DNA of 47,783 nucleotides, from assembly GCA_012839585.1 (NCBI GenBank), contig DUNB01000105.1, positions 1 through 47,783 of the forward strand, read 5' to 3'. Below are positions 9,776 through 18,327 of this stretch, piece after piece. The DNA is from Alcaligenaceae bacterium (GTDB taxonomy: Bacteria; Pseudomonadota; Gammaproteobacteria; Burkholderiales; Burkholderiaceae_B). The notes beneath the pieces are model-generated. The model was not told where the DNA came from. It worked only from the letters and a program-made list of their open reading frames with translations, and searched no databases. Positions within the stretch are counted from its first letter, which is position 1, and each line of letters starts with the position of its first letter. The translations under genes and the position numbers were made by a program.

Positions 9776-9861
9776 AAAAAAGCCCTATTTTTGAACTAAC
9801 CCTAAAAGGTTGGATAAGTGTCCAACGTCTTGGGGCAGTTCATTTTTAATAGGGCTTTTTT
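9776..9861 (+). terminator. Rho-independent terminator with enlarged loop
   Basis: AAAAAAGCCCTATT (9776-9789) is the exact complement of AATAGGGCTTTTTT (9848-9861), ending in a T-run, about 50 bases after yjdM. The loop is unusually long (58 bases) and itself contains an inverted repeat at 9792-9842. The stem is symmetric enough to act in both directions. Confidence 0.75.
9792..9842. mobile_element. 51-bp miniature inverted repeat resembling a pair of IS3-family ends
   Basis: The left end TGAACTAACCCTAAAAGG and the right end read inward, TGAACTGCCCCAAGACG, are imperfect copies, each followed by TTGGA. They begin with perfect TGAACT/AGTTCA termini and are flanked by short T runs that could be a target duplication. 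From memory this resembles IS3/IS150-group termini. Nothing lies between the ends, so it would be a non-autonomous remnant in the terminator loop. Confidence 0.5.
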
Positions 9862-9898
9862 TTATCTAGAGCAACCGTAACGTGGGTTAGTTCATTTT

Positions 9899-10022
9899 GG
9901 GGATTAGGACTGCTTGGAGTTAGGGCTGTTTGATGCTTAGGACTATTTGGGGGCTTAAGGCTGCTTGGGGGGTTAAGACGGCTTCTTGGGAGTTAGGACT
10001 GTTTGGGGCTTAGCGCTTTCTG
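9899..10022. repeat. Degenerate tandem repeat of about 17 bp, seven units
   Basis: Units of 16-21 bases start near 9899, 9917, 9933, 9950, 9968, 9989 and 10006. The shared core is approximately GTTAGGACTGTTTGGG. The array fills most of the intergenic space between the yjdM terminator and the 3' end of moeB. No coding potential or RNA motif was recognised in it. Confidence 0.7.
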
Positions 10023-10040
10023 TAACGGCTTAATACCTAA

Positions 10041-10805
10041 CTACGACGTCTGCCCACAAACGACACAAGCCGGATCCTTTTTGAATCGCACCGTATGCCA
10101 TTGCATAGTCAGCGCGTCCACACTTAATAAGCGCCCCACCAACGGTTCACCAAAACCACCTAACACCTTTAAGGCTTCGGCGGCCTGAATACAGCCCACC
10201 ATCCCCACTAAGGGGCCTAATACCCCAGTGGTCGCACAGCGCAGTTCTTGTACATCATCGGCCTCGGGGAATAAACAGTGGTAGCAAGGGGCCTCGTCAT
10301 CACGTAAATCGTAAACGCTAATCTGCCCAGAAAACCGAATCCCCGCACCAGAGACGATGGGAACACGGTGTTTGACTGCCGCGCGATTAATGGCATGACG
10401 TGTCGCAAAGTTATCCGTGCAATCCAGCACCATATCGTGCTGGGGCACCAGGCGATCCAAGTCCGCATCGTCTAAGCGATCCGTCACGGGAACGATCTGA
10501 ATTAACGGGTTTAAGGCCTGTAAGCTTTGCTGACCGGATAGGGCTTTATTGACACCTACACGAGCGGAGTCGTGCAGAATCTGGCGTTGCAGATTGGATA
10601 GGTCTACCTCGTCATCGTCCACCAACGTGATCTGACCAACGCCGGCCGCCGCCAAATAAAAGGCTGCGGGAGAGCCCAAGCCGCCTGCGCCCACGATCAT
10701 CACGCGGGCAGCAGAAATACGTTCTTGGGCCTCTATGCCAAACTCGTCCAATAAAATGTGACGAGCATAGCGCATCAACTGATTATCATCTAAAGACAAC
10801 GTCAT
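10041..10805 (-). CDS. moeB: Molybdopterin-synthase adenylyltransferase / ThiF-like E1 enzyme
   Basis: Adenylates the C-terminal Gly-Gly of a small sulfur carrier (MoaD or ThiS). The nucleotide-binding loop is VMIVGAGGLGSPAAFYLAAA (residues 35-54). The acidic and arginine motifs occur in LVDDDEVDLSNLQRQILH. Structural zinc cysteines are C174/C177 (CYHC) and C247/C250 (CVVC). C190 in ELRCATTGVLGP is the conserved loop cysteine. The protein has 254 residues and lacks the rhodanese domain found in longer homologues. It starts directly after the ctpA stop with no gap. MoeB versus ThiF specificity cannot be decided from sequence. Confidence 0.88.
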   Translation of the reverse strand: MTLSLDDNQLMRYARHILLDEFGIEAQERISAARVMIVGAGGLGSPAAFYLAAAGVGQITLVDDDEVDLSNLQRQILHDSARVGVNKALSGQQSLQALNPLIQIVPVTDRLDDADLDRLVPQHDMVLDCTDNFATRHAINRAAVKHRVPIVSGAGIRFSGQISVYDLRDDEAPCYHCLFPEADDVQELRCATTGVLGPLVGMVGCIQAAEALKVLGGFGEPLVGRLLSVDALTMQWHTVRFKKDPACVVCGQTS

Positions 10806-12311
10806 TTAATTAACCGGTTTCAGTCCATCGGGAGTAATTCGGAACCGTTCCACACTCTCGGCGGGCTTAGTCGGTTTTACTGGTGTTTTTTTTTCAGCTG
10901 CAGCCTCTGTTTCTACTGTTGCTACACCCTCTTTACCCTCTGCAGCGGCTTGAGCCAAAGCGGGGTCCGATTTTTTAACCGGACGGCCTTCAAGGTGGTT
11001 AATGGCCTGCATAAGCTGGAAGTCGTCCTCGCCGCCGAATTCAAATACCTTGGGTTCTTTGACGTACTCGTCCTCGCCATTTTTGAACTGGGACTCGTCC
11101 TCTACCCCATCATTATTCAAATGACGCTGTAAATCGGATTCGCGCGGGATACGGAATAAGTTGCCTTGGGCGGTGTCATCCACATAAATGTCTGGCTCTA
11201 CACCAGTGACCTGAATGGATTTACCGCTGGGGGTGTAATACAAAGCAGTGGTCAACTTAATGCCTGAGTCTGCGCTGAGCGGCAGCACACTTTGTACCGA
11301 ACCCTTACCAAAGCTGCGTGTACCCATCACCGTGGCACGGCCATGATCCTGTAAGGCACCGGCCACAATTTCAGAGGCGGAAGCCGAACCAGCGTTAATT
11401 AACACCACCACAGGGATGTCTTTTAACCACTGTAATTGCTCTGCCCCGCTGCGGTCGCTATCGCGCAGGACCTGCGTCAACGGTTTGACGTAGTATTCGC
11501 GATTAGAGGAAGGAATACGACCTTTGGTGGACACCACCAACTGCCCGCCGTCTAAGAAGGCAGAGGACACGCCGATAGCACTATCTAACAACCCACCTGG
11601 GTCATTACGTACATCCAAAACCAAACCACGTGGACGTTGGTTATTGCTAAGCGTTTGAATTTGTGAGATTAAGTCAGAGGCAGTGCGCTCTTGGAACTGA
11701 GAAATACGCACATATAGTATGTCGTTGTCTAGGCGTTTGCCACGAATGCTTTTGACCTTGATGTGATCGCGCACAATGGTGACATCGAACGGGGCTTGTT
11801 CGCCGCGTTGGATGCTGAGCTTAATCGAGGTTTGAGGTTCGCCACGCATCATTTTGACGGCCTCGTTTAAAGGCATGTCTTTGGTCGATTTGCCGTCGAT
11901 TTTCACAATTACGTCACCCGCCAAAATACCGGCTTTGGCTGCGGGGGTGTCTTCGATGGGAGAAATCACCGTGGGATAGCCGTTTTCGTGGCCGATTTCA
12001 ATCCCTAAACCACCAAAGCCACCTTGAGTCATGGACTCCATTTCTTTGAAGGCGTCGGCATCTAAATAGGTAGAGTGCGGATCCAAATCACTAAACAGAC
12101 CTTTGATGGCCTCGTTAATGAGTGCGCTGTCCTCGAGTGGCTCTACGTAACTGCTTTTAATTGCCGAATACACATTGGCAAACTGTTGAAGCTCACGCAA
12201 AGGGAGTGGCTCGCCCCGTTGGGCGACAGCATTGATCGCCAGGCTGGCCAAAACGCCGCCTACCCCACCTAATAAAATTAACCCAATACGATTTAGCCTA
12301 CGAGTGCTCAT
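10806..12311 (-). CDS. ctpA: Carboxy-terminal processing protease, S41 family
   Basis: Periplasmic serine protease acting on envelope proteins and often on peptidoglycan-hydrolase regulators. An N-terminal signal/anchor (LILLGGVGGVLASLAINAVA, about residues 11-30) is followed by a PDZ domain (~97-185, GGFGGLGIEIG) and the peptidase domain. The catalytic pair is Ser311 in NAGSASASEIVAGAL and Lys336 in RSFGKGSVQ. Length 501 residues; the tail after ~440 is charged and Ala/Lys-rich. AGGACTGTGC precedes the ATG. It lies downstream of gpmA and envC and upstream of moeB. The pairing with the EnvC-like activator suggests cell-wall remodelling. Confidence 0.92.
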   Translation of the reverse strand: MSTRRLNRIGLILLGGVGGVLASLAINAVAQRGEPLPLRELQQFANVYSAIKSSYVEPLEDSALINEAIKGLFSDLDPHSTYLDADAFKEMESMTQGGFGGLGIEIGHENGYPTVISPIEDTPAAKAGILAGDVIVKIDGKSTKDMPLNEAVKMMRGEPQTSIKLSIQRGEQAPFDVTIVRDHIKVKSIRGKRLDNDILYVRISQFQERTASDLISQIQTLSNNQRPRGLVLDVRNDPGGLLDSAIGVSSAFLDGGQLVVSTKGRIPSSNREYYVKPLTQVLRDSDRSGAEQLQWLKDIPVVVLINAGSASASEIVAGALQDHGRATVMGTRSFGKGSVQSVLPLSADSGIKLTTALYYTPSGKSIQVTGVEPDIYVDDTAQGNLFRIPRESDLQRHLNNDGVEDESQFKNGEDEYVKEPKVFEFGGEDDFQLMQAINHLEGRPVKKSDPALAQAAAEGKEGVATVETEAAAEKKTPVKPTKPAESVERFRITPDGLKPVN

Positions 12312-12391
12312 GCACAGTCCTATTTATTTAATTAAACCAACACGACTTATGATCTTACAACGCTTTTGGCTCATTATAGGCATTTAGTGAT

Positions 12392-13861
12392 TTAATTGCC
12401 TAGCCAAAGCTGCGGGTTTACAGGCACACCATTTTGCCTGATTTCAAAGTAAACACCCGGTTCAATTTGCCCACCTGTGGCACCCACACGCGCTACCGCA
12501 TCACCCGCACGCACCACATCGCCCACCTGTTTTAGCAAACTTTGGTTATGGCCATAAACACTTAAAAAACCAGCGCCGTGATCCACAATTAATAAATTAC
12601 CAAAGCCCGCCATCCAGTTGGCAAACACCACCCGACCTGCCGAGATGGCCTTGACTGGCGTACCCGCTGAGGCGCGTAAAATAATGCCACGCCACGGTCC
12701 GCCTTCGGGGCGCTCCGTGCCAAATCGACCTTGCACCGTGCCCTTCACTGGCGCAGGCAGACCGCGTTTTAAGCCACTAAAACCACCACTAGGCTCAACC
12801 GGTGCCTGGGCCACAGGGGCTTTAACAGGAGGCGGTTCTGGTGCGGTTGCTTCGGCGGGCTGGGCGGGCGTATGAGCCAAGGCATACAAACGAGCCTCCT
12901 CGGCGCGACGAGCTTCCTCTAGCTGTTGCTGAGCCAAGGCCTGTTCTTTTTTGCTGGCGTCAGCTTGTTGTTTGATGAGCTCAGCCTGACGCTGTTGCTC
13001 TGCGGCTAAACGACGCGCCTCCTCGGCCTTGCGGCGAGCTTCTTCGGCTTTACGACGGGCTTCTTCGGCCTTGCGTCGGGTTTCTTCGGCTTTGCGGCGT
13101 TCCTCGGCTTGTCGACGTAGTTCTGCCTGACGCGCGATTTCTTTTTCTAAACCTGTAATGAGTTCGCCCAAACGAGCCTCATTATTGGCTAAGGTCTGCG
13201 CCTGTTTTTGTTGTGTTTTCAGCTCATTTTCTACCGAGGCCAATACGGTTTCACGTTCAGTCTGCTGTTTTTTGAGCTGTTGCTTTTGTGCCTCGGTGTC
13301 TTTGGCTAGCTGCTGCAATTCCGTTTGATTGGCTTTTTCTGCTTTATGCAGCTGCTCTAATCGTTTCACCCCTTGTTGCAAGGCCCGCACCTGATCCGCT
13401 TGTGCTTTAGAGACATAAGCCAAATAGCCTAACTCTCGTTGGATTTCTTGGGGATCATTGCCCGACAACAACGCCGTCCACGGTGACAAACCACTGGCGT
13501 ATTGAGCGCGTAACTGTTCTGCCAACTGCTGTTGACCTTGTTCCTGCTTTTTTTGCTGCGCCGCAATTTGTTTTTTTAGATCCGCCACATGGGCTTGAAC
13601 TTGTTGTTCGCGCTGTTGTAGCTCAGTCAGCTTGCGATCCGTTTCCGATATGCGTGACTCCACATCGCGCAAGGCGCTGGCCGCATCTTTTTTGACGGAC
13701 TGCGTCGATTCGATCTTTTTTTGGAGTTGGCTGATGCGTTGCTGCAGCTCAGTGCGCCGCTTTTCCGCCTCAGCCTGTTGCGCACTCAGGTTTTGGTTCG
13801 CCCACACCGAGCTTTGACCTAATGCCAACCCTAAAACCAATACCCAAGCGCGTTTTTTCAT
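12392..13861 (-). CDS. envC: EnvC-like murein hydrolase activator with degenerate LytM domain
   Basis: Periplasmic factor predicted to activate N-acetylmuramyl-L-alanine amidases at the division septum. A signal peptide (VLVLGLALGQSSVWA) is followed by a long coiled coil to about residue 330. A C-terminal LytM/M23-fold domain begins near RGLPAPVKGTVQGRFG. The zinc-ligand positions of active M23 peptidases are lost: no His follows GRFGTERPEGG, and the usual LHFE motif reads VYFEIR. This is expected of EnvC, which activates rather than cuts. The coiled coil contains a 21-bp repeated unit (KAEEARR, about 13015-13110). The gene is 25 bases downstream of gpmA. Confidence 0.88.
   Translation of the reverse strand: MKKRAWVLVLGLALGQSSVWANQNLSAQQAEAEKRRTELQQRISQLQKKIESTQSVKKDAASALRDVESRISETDRKLTELQQREQQVQAHVADLKKQIAAQQKKQEQGQQQLAEQLRAQYASGLSPWTALLSGNDPQEIQRELGYLAYVSKAQADQVRALQQGVKRLEQLHKAEKANQTELQQLAKDTEAQKQQLKKQQTERETVLASVENELKTQQKQAQTLANNEARLGELITGLEKEIARQAELRRQAEERRKAEETRRKAEEARRKAEEARRKAEEARRLAAEQQRQAELIKQQADASKKEQALAQQQLEEARRAEEARLYALAHTPAQPAEATAPEPPPVKAPVAQAPVEPSGGFSGLKRGLPAPVKGTVQGRFGTERPEGGPWRGIILRASAGTPVKAISAGRVVFANWMAGFGNLLIVDHGAGFLSVYGHNQSLLKQVGDVVRAGDAVARVGATGGQIEPGVYFEIRQNGVPVNPQLWLGN
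13015..13110 (-). repeat. 21-bp in-frame repeat in the EnvC coiled coil
   Basis: About four copies of a seven-codon unit (KAEEARR and variants KAEERR, KAEETRR) lie in tandem. The unit length equals one coiled-coil heptad, so copy-number change would lengthen the rod without changing register. Confidence 0.75.
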
Positions 13862-13885
13862 AGTCTTTATTGATCTAAATAGGTC

Positions 13886-14632
13886 TTATTTAGATTTACC
13901 TTGGTTAGCAACCTCAGCCATTTGCGCTTTGATTGTGTCCTCATCACCCAAAAAGTAGTGACGAATGGGTTTGAGGTTTTCGTCTAGTTCGTAAACCAAT
14001 GGCTGCCCAGTAGGCAAGTTCAAATGCACGATGTCTTCTTCGGAGATGTTATCCAAATGTTTGATCAAAGCACGCAAGCTATTGCCATGCGCTGTAATCA
14101 ACACATTACGCCCCGAACGAATCGCCGGCGCAATGGAATCATTCCAGAAAGGTACCACACGCGCTACGGTCTGCTCTAGGCATTCGGTAGCAGGCAGCTG
14201 CTCAGGACTTAAGTGAGCGTAACGGGGGTCATTTTTGGGGTGACGTGGATCGTCCTCGGCCACCGGATCAGGACCAATCGCATAAGCACGACGCCAGATC
14301 ATGACCTGTTCGTCACCGTATTTTTCAGCGGTTTCGGCTTTATTTAGACCTTGAAGTGTGCCGTAATGGCGCTCATTTAGACGCCAGGACTTGCCTACAG
14401 GGATATGTACGCTATCCATCGTATCCAAAACAATCCATAATGTACGGATTGCACGTTTTAGCACGGAACTAAATGCGATATCGAACTTAAAACCGTTTGC
14501 TTTAAGTAGCTCACCGGCTTGTTTGGCTTGTTCACGACCGGCTTCGGTTAGGTCAACATCCGTCCAACCGGTAAAACGGTTTTCTAAGTTCCACTGGCTT
14601 TCGCCGTGGCGCATCAATACAAGTTTATACAT
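13886..14632 (-). CDS. gpmA: 2,3-bisphosphoglycerate-dependent phosphoglycerate mutase
   Basis: Interconverts 3- and 2-phosphoglycerate in glycolysis/gluconeogenesis. [20 protein letters not shown] carries the phosphohistidine motif (Arg8-His9). [27 protein letters not shown] and [14 protein letters not shown] supply the other active-site residues of the family. At 248 residues it matches the dPGM length. It is the first gene of the gpmA-envC-ctpA-moeB set and diverges from the rhodanese gene, with about 100 bases between starts that hold a TATAAT-like box. Confidence 0.95.
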   Translation of the reverse strand: MYKLVLMRHGESQWNLENRFTGWTDVDLTEAGREQAKQAGELLKANGFKFDIAFSSVLKRAIRTLWIVLDTMDSVHIPVGKSWRLNERHYGTLQGLNKAETAEKYGDEQVMIWRRAYAIGPDPVAEDDPRHPKNDPRYAHLSPEQLPATECLEQTVARVVPFWNDSIAPAIRSGRNVLITAHGNSLRALIKHLDNISEEDIVHLNLPTGQPLVYELDENLKPIRHYFLGDEDTIKAQMAEVANQGKSK

Positions 14633-14734
14633 GGTAAAAATAGCCTTTAGGTTGCAAAATTTTTGTCCATTATAATTAGTCGAATTTGCCCATTTAACAC
14701 TTTTATTTAAACTAAGTTTTACACAGGACTCATC

Positions 14735-15142
14735 GTGGACTTTTTAACCGATACAAATAATCTACTGATTCTAGTCGTGGCTGTTATGTCTGGCGTGATG
14801 TTGTTGTTTCCAAACCTCTCTAAAAGAGGTGGTAACTTAATCAGTGCCAACGAAGTCGTACAACAAATCAATCAGCGTCAGGCGATTTTAATCGATATAC
14901 GCAAAGCAGAGAGCTATAAAGCAGGCCATATTCCACAGGCACGCAATATCCCTGCAGAGGATCTGATCACTAAGACCGAAAAAATCGCCAAAGATAAGCC
15001 TATTATCGTGGTCTGCGACACCGGACGCAATGCACAACGCAGCGTAGCCGATCTACGCAAGCAAGGTTTCACCGATGTTTCCGTCCTCGAGGGTGGTCTA
15101 GTGGCCTGGGCCCAAGCTGGTCTACCCACTAAAAAATCCTAG
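14735..15142 (+). CDS. Membrane-anchored rhodanese-like protein
   Basis: Single-domain rhodanese tethered to the membrane by an N-terminal helix ([16 protein letters not shown], residues 10-25). The active-site loop is C94-DTGRNA, with [20 protein letters not shown] as the upstream signature. Such YibN-type proteins commonly precede grxC and secB in proteobacteria, suggesting a role linked to thiol redox or export, but the substrate is unknown. The start is GTG at 14735. It is the first gene of the plus-strand rhodanese-grxC-secB-gpsA set. Confidence 0.87.
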   Translation: MDFLTDTNNLLILVVAVMSGVMLLFPNLSKRGGNLISANEVVQQINQRQAILIDIRKAESYKAGHIPQARNIPAEDLITKTEKIAKDKPIIVVCDTGRNAQRSVADLRKQGFTDVSVLEGGLVAWAQAGLPTKKS

Positions 15143-15165
15143 TCTACTTATTAAAGGTATGTTTC

Positions 15166-15423
15166 ATGGCTAAAGTAACAATGTACAGCACTACCGTGTG
15201 CCCATTTTGTACCCGCGCAGAAATGTTGCTCAAACAACGTGGCGTCACCGAGATCGAAAAAATCTATATCGACAGAGACCCAGAGCAACGCGACATCATG
15301 ATGGAACGCACACAGCGTCGCACCGTACCTCAAATCTACATTGATGATAAACACATTGGTGGTTATGACGACTTAGCTGCCTTGGATCAAGCCGGTGGTT
15401 TAGTACCCTTGCTGTCCGCCTAA
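15166..15423 (+). CDS. grxC: Glutaredoxin 3
   Basis: Small cytoplasmic dithiol glutaredoxin using glutathione to reduce disulfides. The redox motif is C12-P-F-C15. RRTVPQIYIDDKHIGGYDDL carries the conserved cis-Pro and glutathione-binding GG. The length of 85 residues matches GrxC. It is 24 bases downstream of the rhodanese gene and 45 bases upstream of secB. Confidence 0.95.
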   Translation: MAKVTMYSTTVCPFCTRAEMLLKQRGVTEIEKIYIDRDPEQRDIMMERTQRRTVPQIYIDDKHIGGYDDLAALDQAGGLVPLLSA

Positions 15424-15468
15424 GTTTGACCTTTATTCCTTTCACTTTTACCCACACAGGAGGCCATA

Positions 15469-15999
15469 ATGGCTGAAAACCAAGAAAACCAAGAAAACCA
15501 AGAAAACCAAGAAAATCAAAACACAGGCGCCGAGGAACAAGCTGCACCCGTCTTTAGCTTACAACGCAGCTACGTTAAAGACCTATCCCTAGAAATGCCT
15601 AACGCGCCCCAGATTTTTCTAGAGCAAGAGGCCCCTACCGTTTCGGTTGATATTAACGTAGGCGCACAGCGCTTAGCCGAAACCGTTTTCGAATCCACCG
15701 TGACCGCTACCGTGACCACACGCATCGAAGACAAGGTGCTGTATCTGGTCGAAGCCACCCAAGCCGGTATCTTTGAAATCGCTAACGTGCCAAACGAACA
15801 GCTAGACGCCTTGATTGGTATTGTGTGTCCAACCATGTTGTACCCTTACCTACGCGCCGCTGTGGCCGATGCCATTAACCGCACCACACTACCTGCCTTG
15901 CACCTAAGCGAAGTCAACTTCCAAGCCATGTACGAGCAACGCGTTGCCGAGCAAATGGCTGCTGCCTCCAACGGCGAACAGCAACAGCAGGTTCAATAA
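15469..15999 (+). CDS. secB: Protein-export chaperone SecB
   Basis: Cytosolic tetrameric chaperone delivering unfolded precursors to SecA. The core FSLQRSYVKDLSLEMPNAPQ, the SVDINVG strand and CPTMLYPYLRAAVADAINR are family hallmarks. The N-terminus has an unusual hydrophilic extension built from repeated NQE triplets (residues 4-17). A strong AGGAGG (15458-15463) lies five bases before the ATG. The stop overlaps the gpsA start by one base, indicating translational coupling. Confidence 0.95.
   Translation: MAENQENQENQENQENQNTGAEEQAAPVFSLQRSYVKDLSLEMPNAPQIFLEQEAPTVSVDINVGAQRLAETVFESTVTATVTTRIEDKVLYLVEATQAGIFEIANVPNEQLDALIGIVCPTMLYPYLRAAVADAINRTTLPALHLSEVNFQAMYEQRVAEQMAAASNGEQQQQVQ
15475..15519 (+). 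repeat. 9-bp tandem repeat in the secB start region, five units
   Basis: The unit GAAAACCAA is repeated four times exactly, with a fifth copy carrying one change (GAAAATCAA). It encodes ENQ triplets. Being a multiple of three, length changes would keep the secB frame. Confidence 0.92.
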
Positions 16000-17054
16000 T
16001 GTCAGCTGCCCTATCTACTGTTCCCGTTTTAGTTCTCGGTGCAGGCAGCTGGGGCACCGCATTAGCGGCGCTGGCCTGCCAACGTGCTTCTACCCTGATT
16101 TGGGCCAGAAACGCAGACAGCGCCGCACAAATCAATCAACACCATCAATTGCCCCGCTATTTGCCCCAGGTGGATCTACCCTCGGCATTAACGGCGACGG
16201 ATGATTTTGCCGCCGCCATGCGGCATGTTTTAGGTGATGATTCCGGTCCAGGTCTGATTATTCTGGGCGTGCCACTTGCCGGTCTGACCTCTATTTGCGA
16301 ACAGATCGCCGCACACCTACCCGCCCAACGGCAACACCCTATCTATATATTGCGTACCTGCAAAGGCTTTGAGCCAACCACCACACAATTACCGCATCAA
16401 TTAACCGATCAACACTTACCCCGTTACGACTGGCTGCACACCGGCACATTGTCTGGGCCTTCTTTTGCCCTAGAGGTCGCCCAAGGTCTGCCCGTCGCAC
16501 TAACGGTAGCCAGTCACAGCAAAGCGCTGGCTCAATGTACCGTTGATGTGCTGCATGGTCAAAGCGCCCGCATTTATAGCAGCACCGATATTATGGGTGT
16601 TGAGATTGGTGGCGCATTAAAAAACATCATTGCCATCGCCTGTGGTGCATCGGACGGCTTGCATTTAGGGACGAACGCCCGAGCCGCACTAATCACCAGA
16701 GGCTTAGCCGAAATCCAACGTATTGGCATGGCGCTAGGTGGTGATGCCGCAACCTTTTCAGGGCTGACCGGCTTAGGTGACTTAGTCCTAACAACTACCG
16801 GTGATCTATCCCGCAATCGACAAGTTGGTCTGGCTATAGCCAAAGGCATCCCCTTGGATCAAATTTTAGCCTCTGGTCTCACTGCCGAAGGAGTACGCTG
16901 TGCTCAGGCAGCCCTAACCCTTGCCGACCACCATCAGATTGACGCGCCCATTACCCAAGCCGTCTGTGATGTCTTATTTCATGACTTACCCCCTCTAGAG
17001 GCCGTGCAACAACTATTACGTCGTGTTGCGCGCTTAGAAAACTCAACGTATTAA
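15999..17054 (+). CDS. gpsA: Glycerol-3-phosphate dehydrogenase [NAD(P)+]
   Basis: Makes sn-glycerol 3-phosphate from dihydroxyacetone phosphate for phospholipid synthesis. The Rossmann motif is VLVLGAGSWGTALAALAC. The catalytic Lys lies in GALKNIIAIACG, with TGLGDLVLTTTGDLSRNRQV in the C-terminal domain. Length 351 residues. The ATG overlaps the secB TAA (TAATG). A Bug-family gene begins nine bases after the stop. Confidence 0.95.
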   Translation: MSAALSTVPVLVLGAGSWGTALAALACQRASTLIWARNADSAAQINQHHQLPRYLPQVDLPSALTATDDFAAAMRHVLGDDSGPGLIILGVPLAGLTSICEQIAAHLPAQRQHPIYILRTCKGFEPTTTQLPHQLTDQHLPRYDWLHTGTLSGPSFALEVAQGLPVALTVASHSKALAQCTVDVLHGQSARIYSSTDIMGVEIGGALKNIIAIACGASDGLHLGTNARAALITRGLAEIQRIGMALGGDAATFSGLTGLGDLVLTTTGDLSRNRQVGLAIAKGIPLDQILASGLTAEGVRCAQAALTLADHHQIDAPITQAVCDVLFHDLPPLEAVQQLLRRVARLENSTY

Positions 17055-17063
17055 GAGAGAACA

Positions 17064-18056
17064 ATGCGTATTACTTCTTTTCCAAAACGTCTAGCCGTCG
17101 CCTTGGGCGGTACATTGGCTGCCGTCGCCCTCAGCACGTCAGCTCTTGCGGCTGACTGGCCCACTAAAACCATTCAAATGGTGGTTCCTTTTCCTGCGGG
17201 CTCATCGCCAGACGTTTTGGCTCGCACTCTGGCAGAGCCGATGTCAAAAGAGTTAGGTCAAACCATCATTGTCGAAAACAAACCGGGTGCAGGCGGCAAC
17301 ATTGGAACACGCTATGTCTCAAAGGCTAAACCCGATGGCTACACCATGTTATTGACCATCAATGGCCCCATGGTGACTGCCCCCACCCTGTATAAATCGT
17401 TAGGTTATGACCCGTTAGTGGACTTACAACCCATTTCCTTGGTGGGTACAAGCCCCAACGTCTTGATTGTGCCAGCTAATTCTCCTGCTACGACCTTACA
17501 AGAATTCATCGAATTAGCAAAAAAAGAAAAAGGGGGACTTAACTACGGTTCTGTTGGCCCAGGTAGTGCGTCTCATTTAAGTATGGCAATGCTAGAAAAC
17601 CAAGCCGGTATAGAGCTTGCCCATATCCCTTATAGTGGTTTTCCACAAATTATTTCAGCCGTAATTGCTGGTGATATTCAAGGGGCTTTTATGGTGCCAG
17701 GCATTGCCATGCCACAGGTTAGCTCAGGTAAAGTACGTGCTTTAGCAGTGACTAGCCTCGAAGAAAGCGAATTAGTCCCTGGCATGCCTGCCGTAGCAAG
17801 TAACGCTGGCTTTGAAGACTTTGAGGCCATTTCTTGGGATGCCCTGTTCGTACCCGCAGGCACACCGGCTGAAATCGTCGCTAAATTAAATGACCTCACT
17901 AAAGAGGTCTTAGCCCGCCCAGAAATCCAAGAGCGAATCCGCGCCCTTTACTTCATCCCTGAGTTCTCGACCCCTGAAGGCATGACAGAACGCATCAAGG
18001 ATGAAAAAGTTCAGTGGGATAAAGTCATCGAACGATTACAATTATCGCTAGACTAA
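17064..18056 (+). CDS. Bug-family (TctC-like) periplasmic substrate-binding protein
   Basis: Tripartite-tricarboxylate-transporter receptor of the type greatly expanded in Bordetella and relatives. A signal peptide ending ...STSALAADWPTK is followed by the family start IQMVVPFPAGSSPDVLARTL, then IIVENKPGAGGNIGTRYVSK and VPAGTPAEIVAKLNDL. Length 330 residues. No tctA/tctB membrane genes are nearby, so it is an orphan receptor; the ligand, probably a carboxylate, cannot be deduced. It follows gpsA by nine bases and ends before a hairpin terminator. Confidence 0.92.
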   Translation: MRITSFPKRLAVALGGTLAAVALSTSALAADWPTKTIQMVVPFPAGSSPDVLARTLAEPMSKELGQTIIVENKPGAGGNIGTRYVSKAKPDGYTMLLTINGPMVTAPTLYKSLGYDPLVDLQPISLVGTSPNVLIVPANSPATTLQEFIELAKKEKGGLNYGSVGPGSASHLSMAMLENQAGIELAHIPYSGFPQIISAVIAGDIQGAFMVPGIAMPQVSSGKVRALAVTSLEESELVPGMPAVASNAGFEDFEAISWDALFVPAGTPAEIVAKLNDLTKEVLARPEIQERIRALYFIPEFSTPEGMTERIKDEKVQWDKVIERLQLSLD

Positions 18057-18064
18057 ACCCCATT

Positions 18065-18097
18065 CCCTTAGACGTTTTCAAGCGTCTAAGGGTCTTA
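18065..18097 (+). terminator. Rho-independent terminator after the Bug gene
   Basis: CCCTTAGACG (18065-18074) pairs with CGTCTAAGGG (18083-18092), loop of eight bases, followed by TCTTATT. It lies nine bases past the stop codon. Confidence 0.75.
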
Positions 18098-18117
18098 TTC
18101 GCAAAAGCTCAACGTGT

Positions 18118-18123
18118 TATAAT
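18118..18123 (+). promoter_or_regulatory. Extended -10 promoter for the small Fic-associated gene
   Basis: TATAAT at 18118-18123 is preceded by TGT, forming an extended -10 (TGnTATAAT), 27 bases before the ATG at 18151. No good -35 box is visible; TTATTC at the expected spacing is a weak match. Confidence 0.5.
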
Positions 18124-18150
18124 TACTACTTATGTCGAATGGAGGCATTT

Positions 18151-18327
18151 ATGTACTCAAAAAAAACACCAATCGCTCGCACACCTACTAAAACCATAAC
18201 AAAAAGCACGTTATATCGTGCTGTTGCAAGCTCAGCCTCGTTAGAGTGCAACTACACTCCAGCCGTCATCAAAGATCAGCTATTAGCACCTCTAAACCAG
18301 TTTCAACACCTAGAAATCGGTCGTTAA
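18151..18327 (+). CDS. Small protein resembling Fic antitoxins (FicA/YhfG/VbhA type)
   Basis: A 58-residue protein with its own promoter-like sequence and a strong GGAGG (18141-18145) five bases before the ATG at 18151; this decides the start over an in-frame ATG at 18139. Its centre reads SSASLECNYTP. Fic antitoxins carry an inhibitory helix motif (S/T)xxxE(G/N). Here S28-A-S-L-E32 fits it except that Cys33 replaces Gly/Asn, and the spacing to the following Pro resembles YhfG as I recall it. It is convergent with, and overlaps by 18 bases, a Fic-domain gene. Antitoxin function is an inference; known class I pairs are encoded on the same strand. Confidence 0.5.
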   Translation: MYSKKTPIARTPTKTITKSTLYRAVASSASLECNYTPAVIKDQLLAPLNQFQHLEIGR

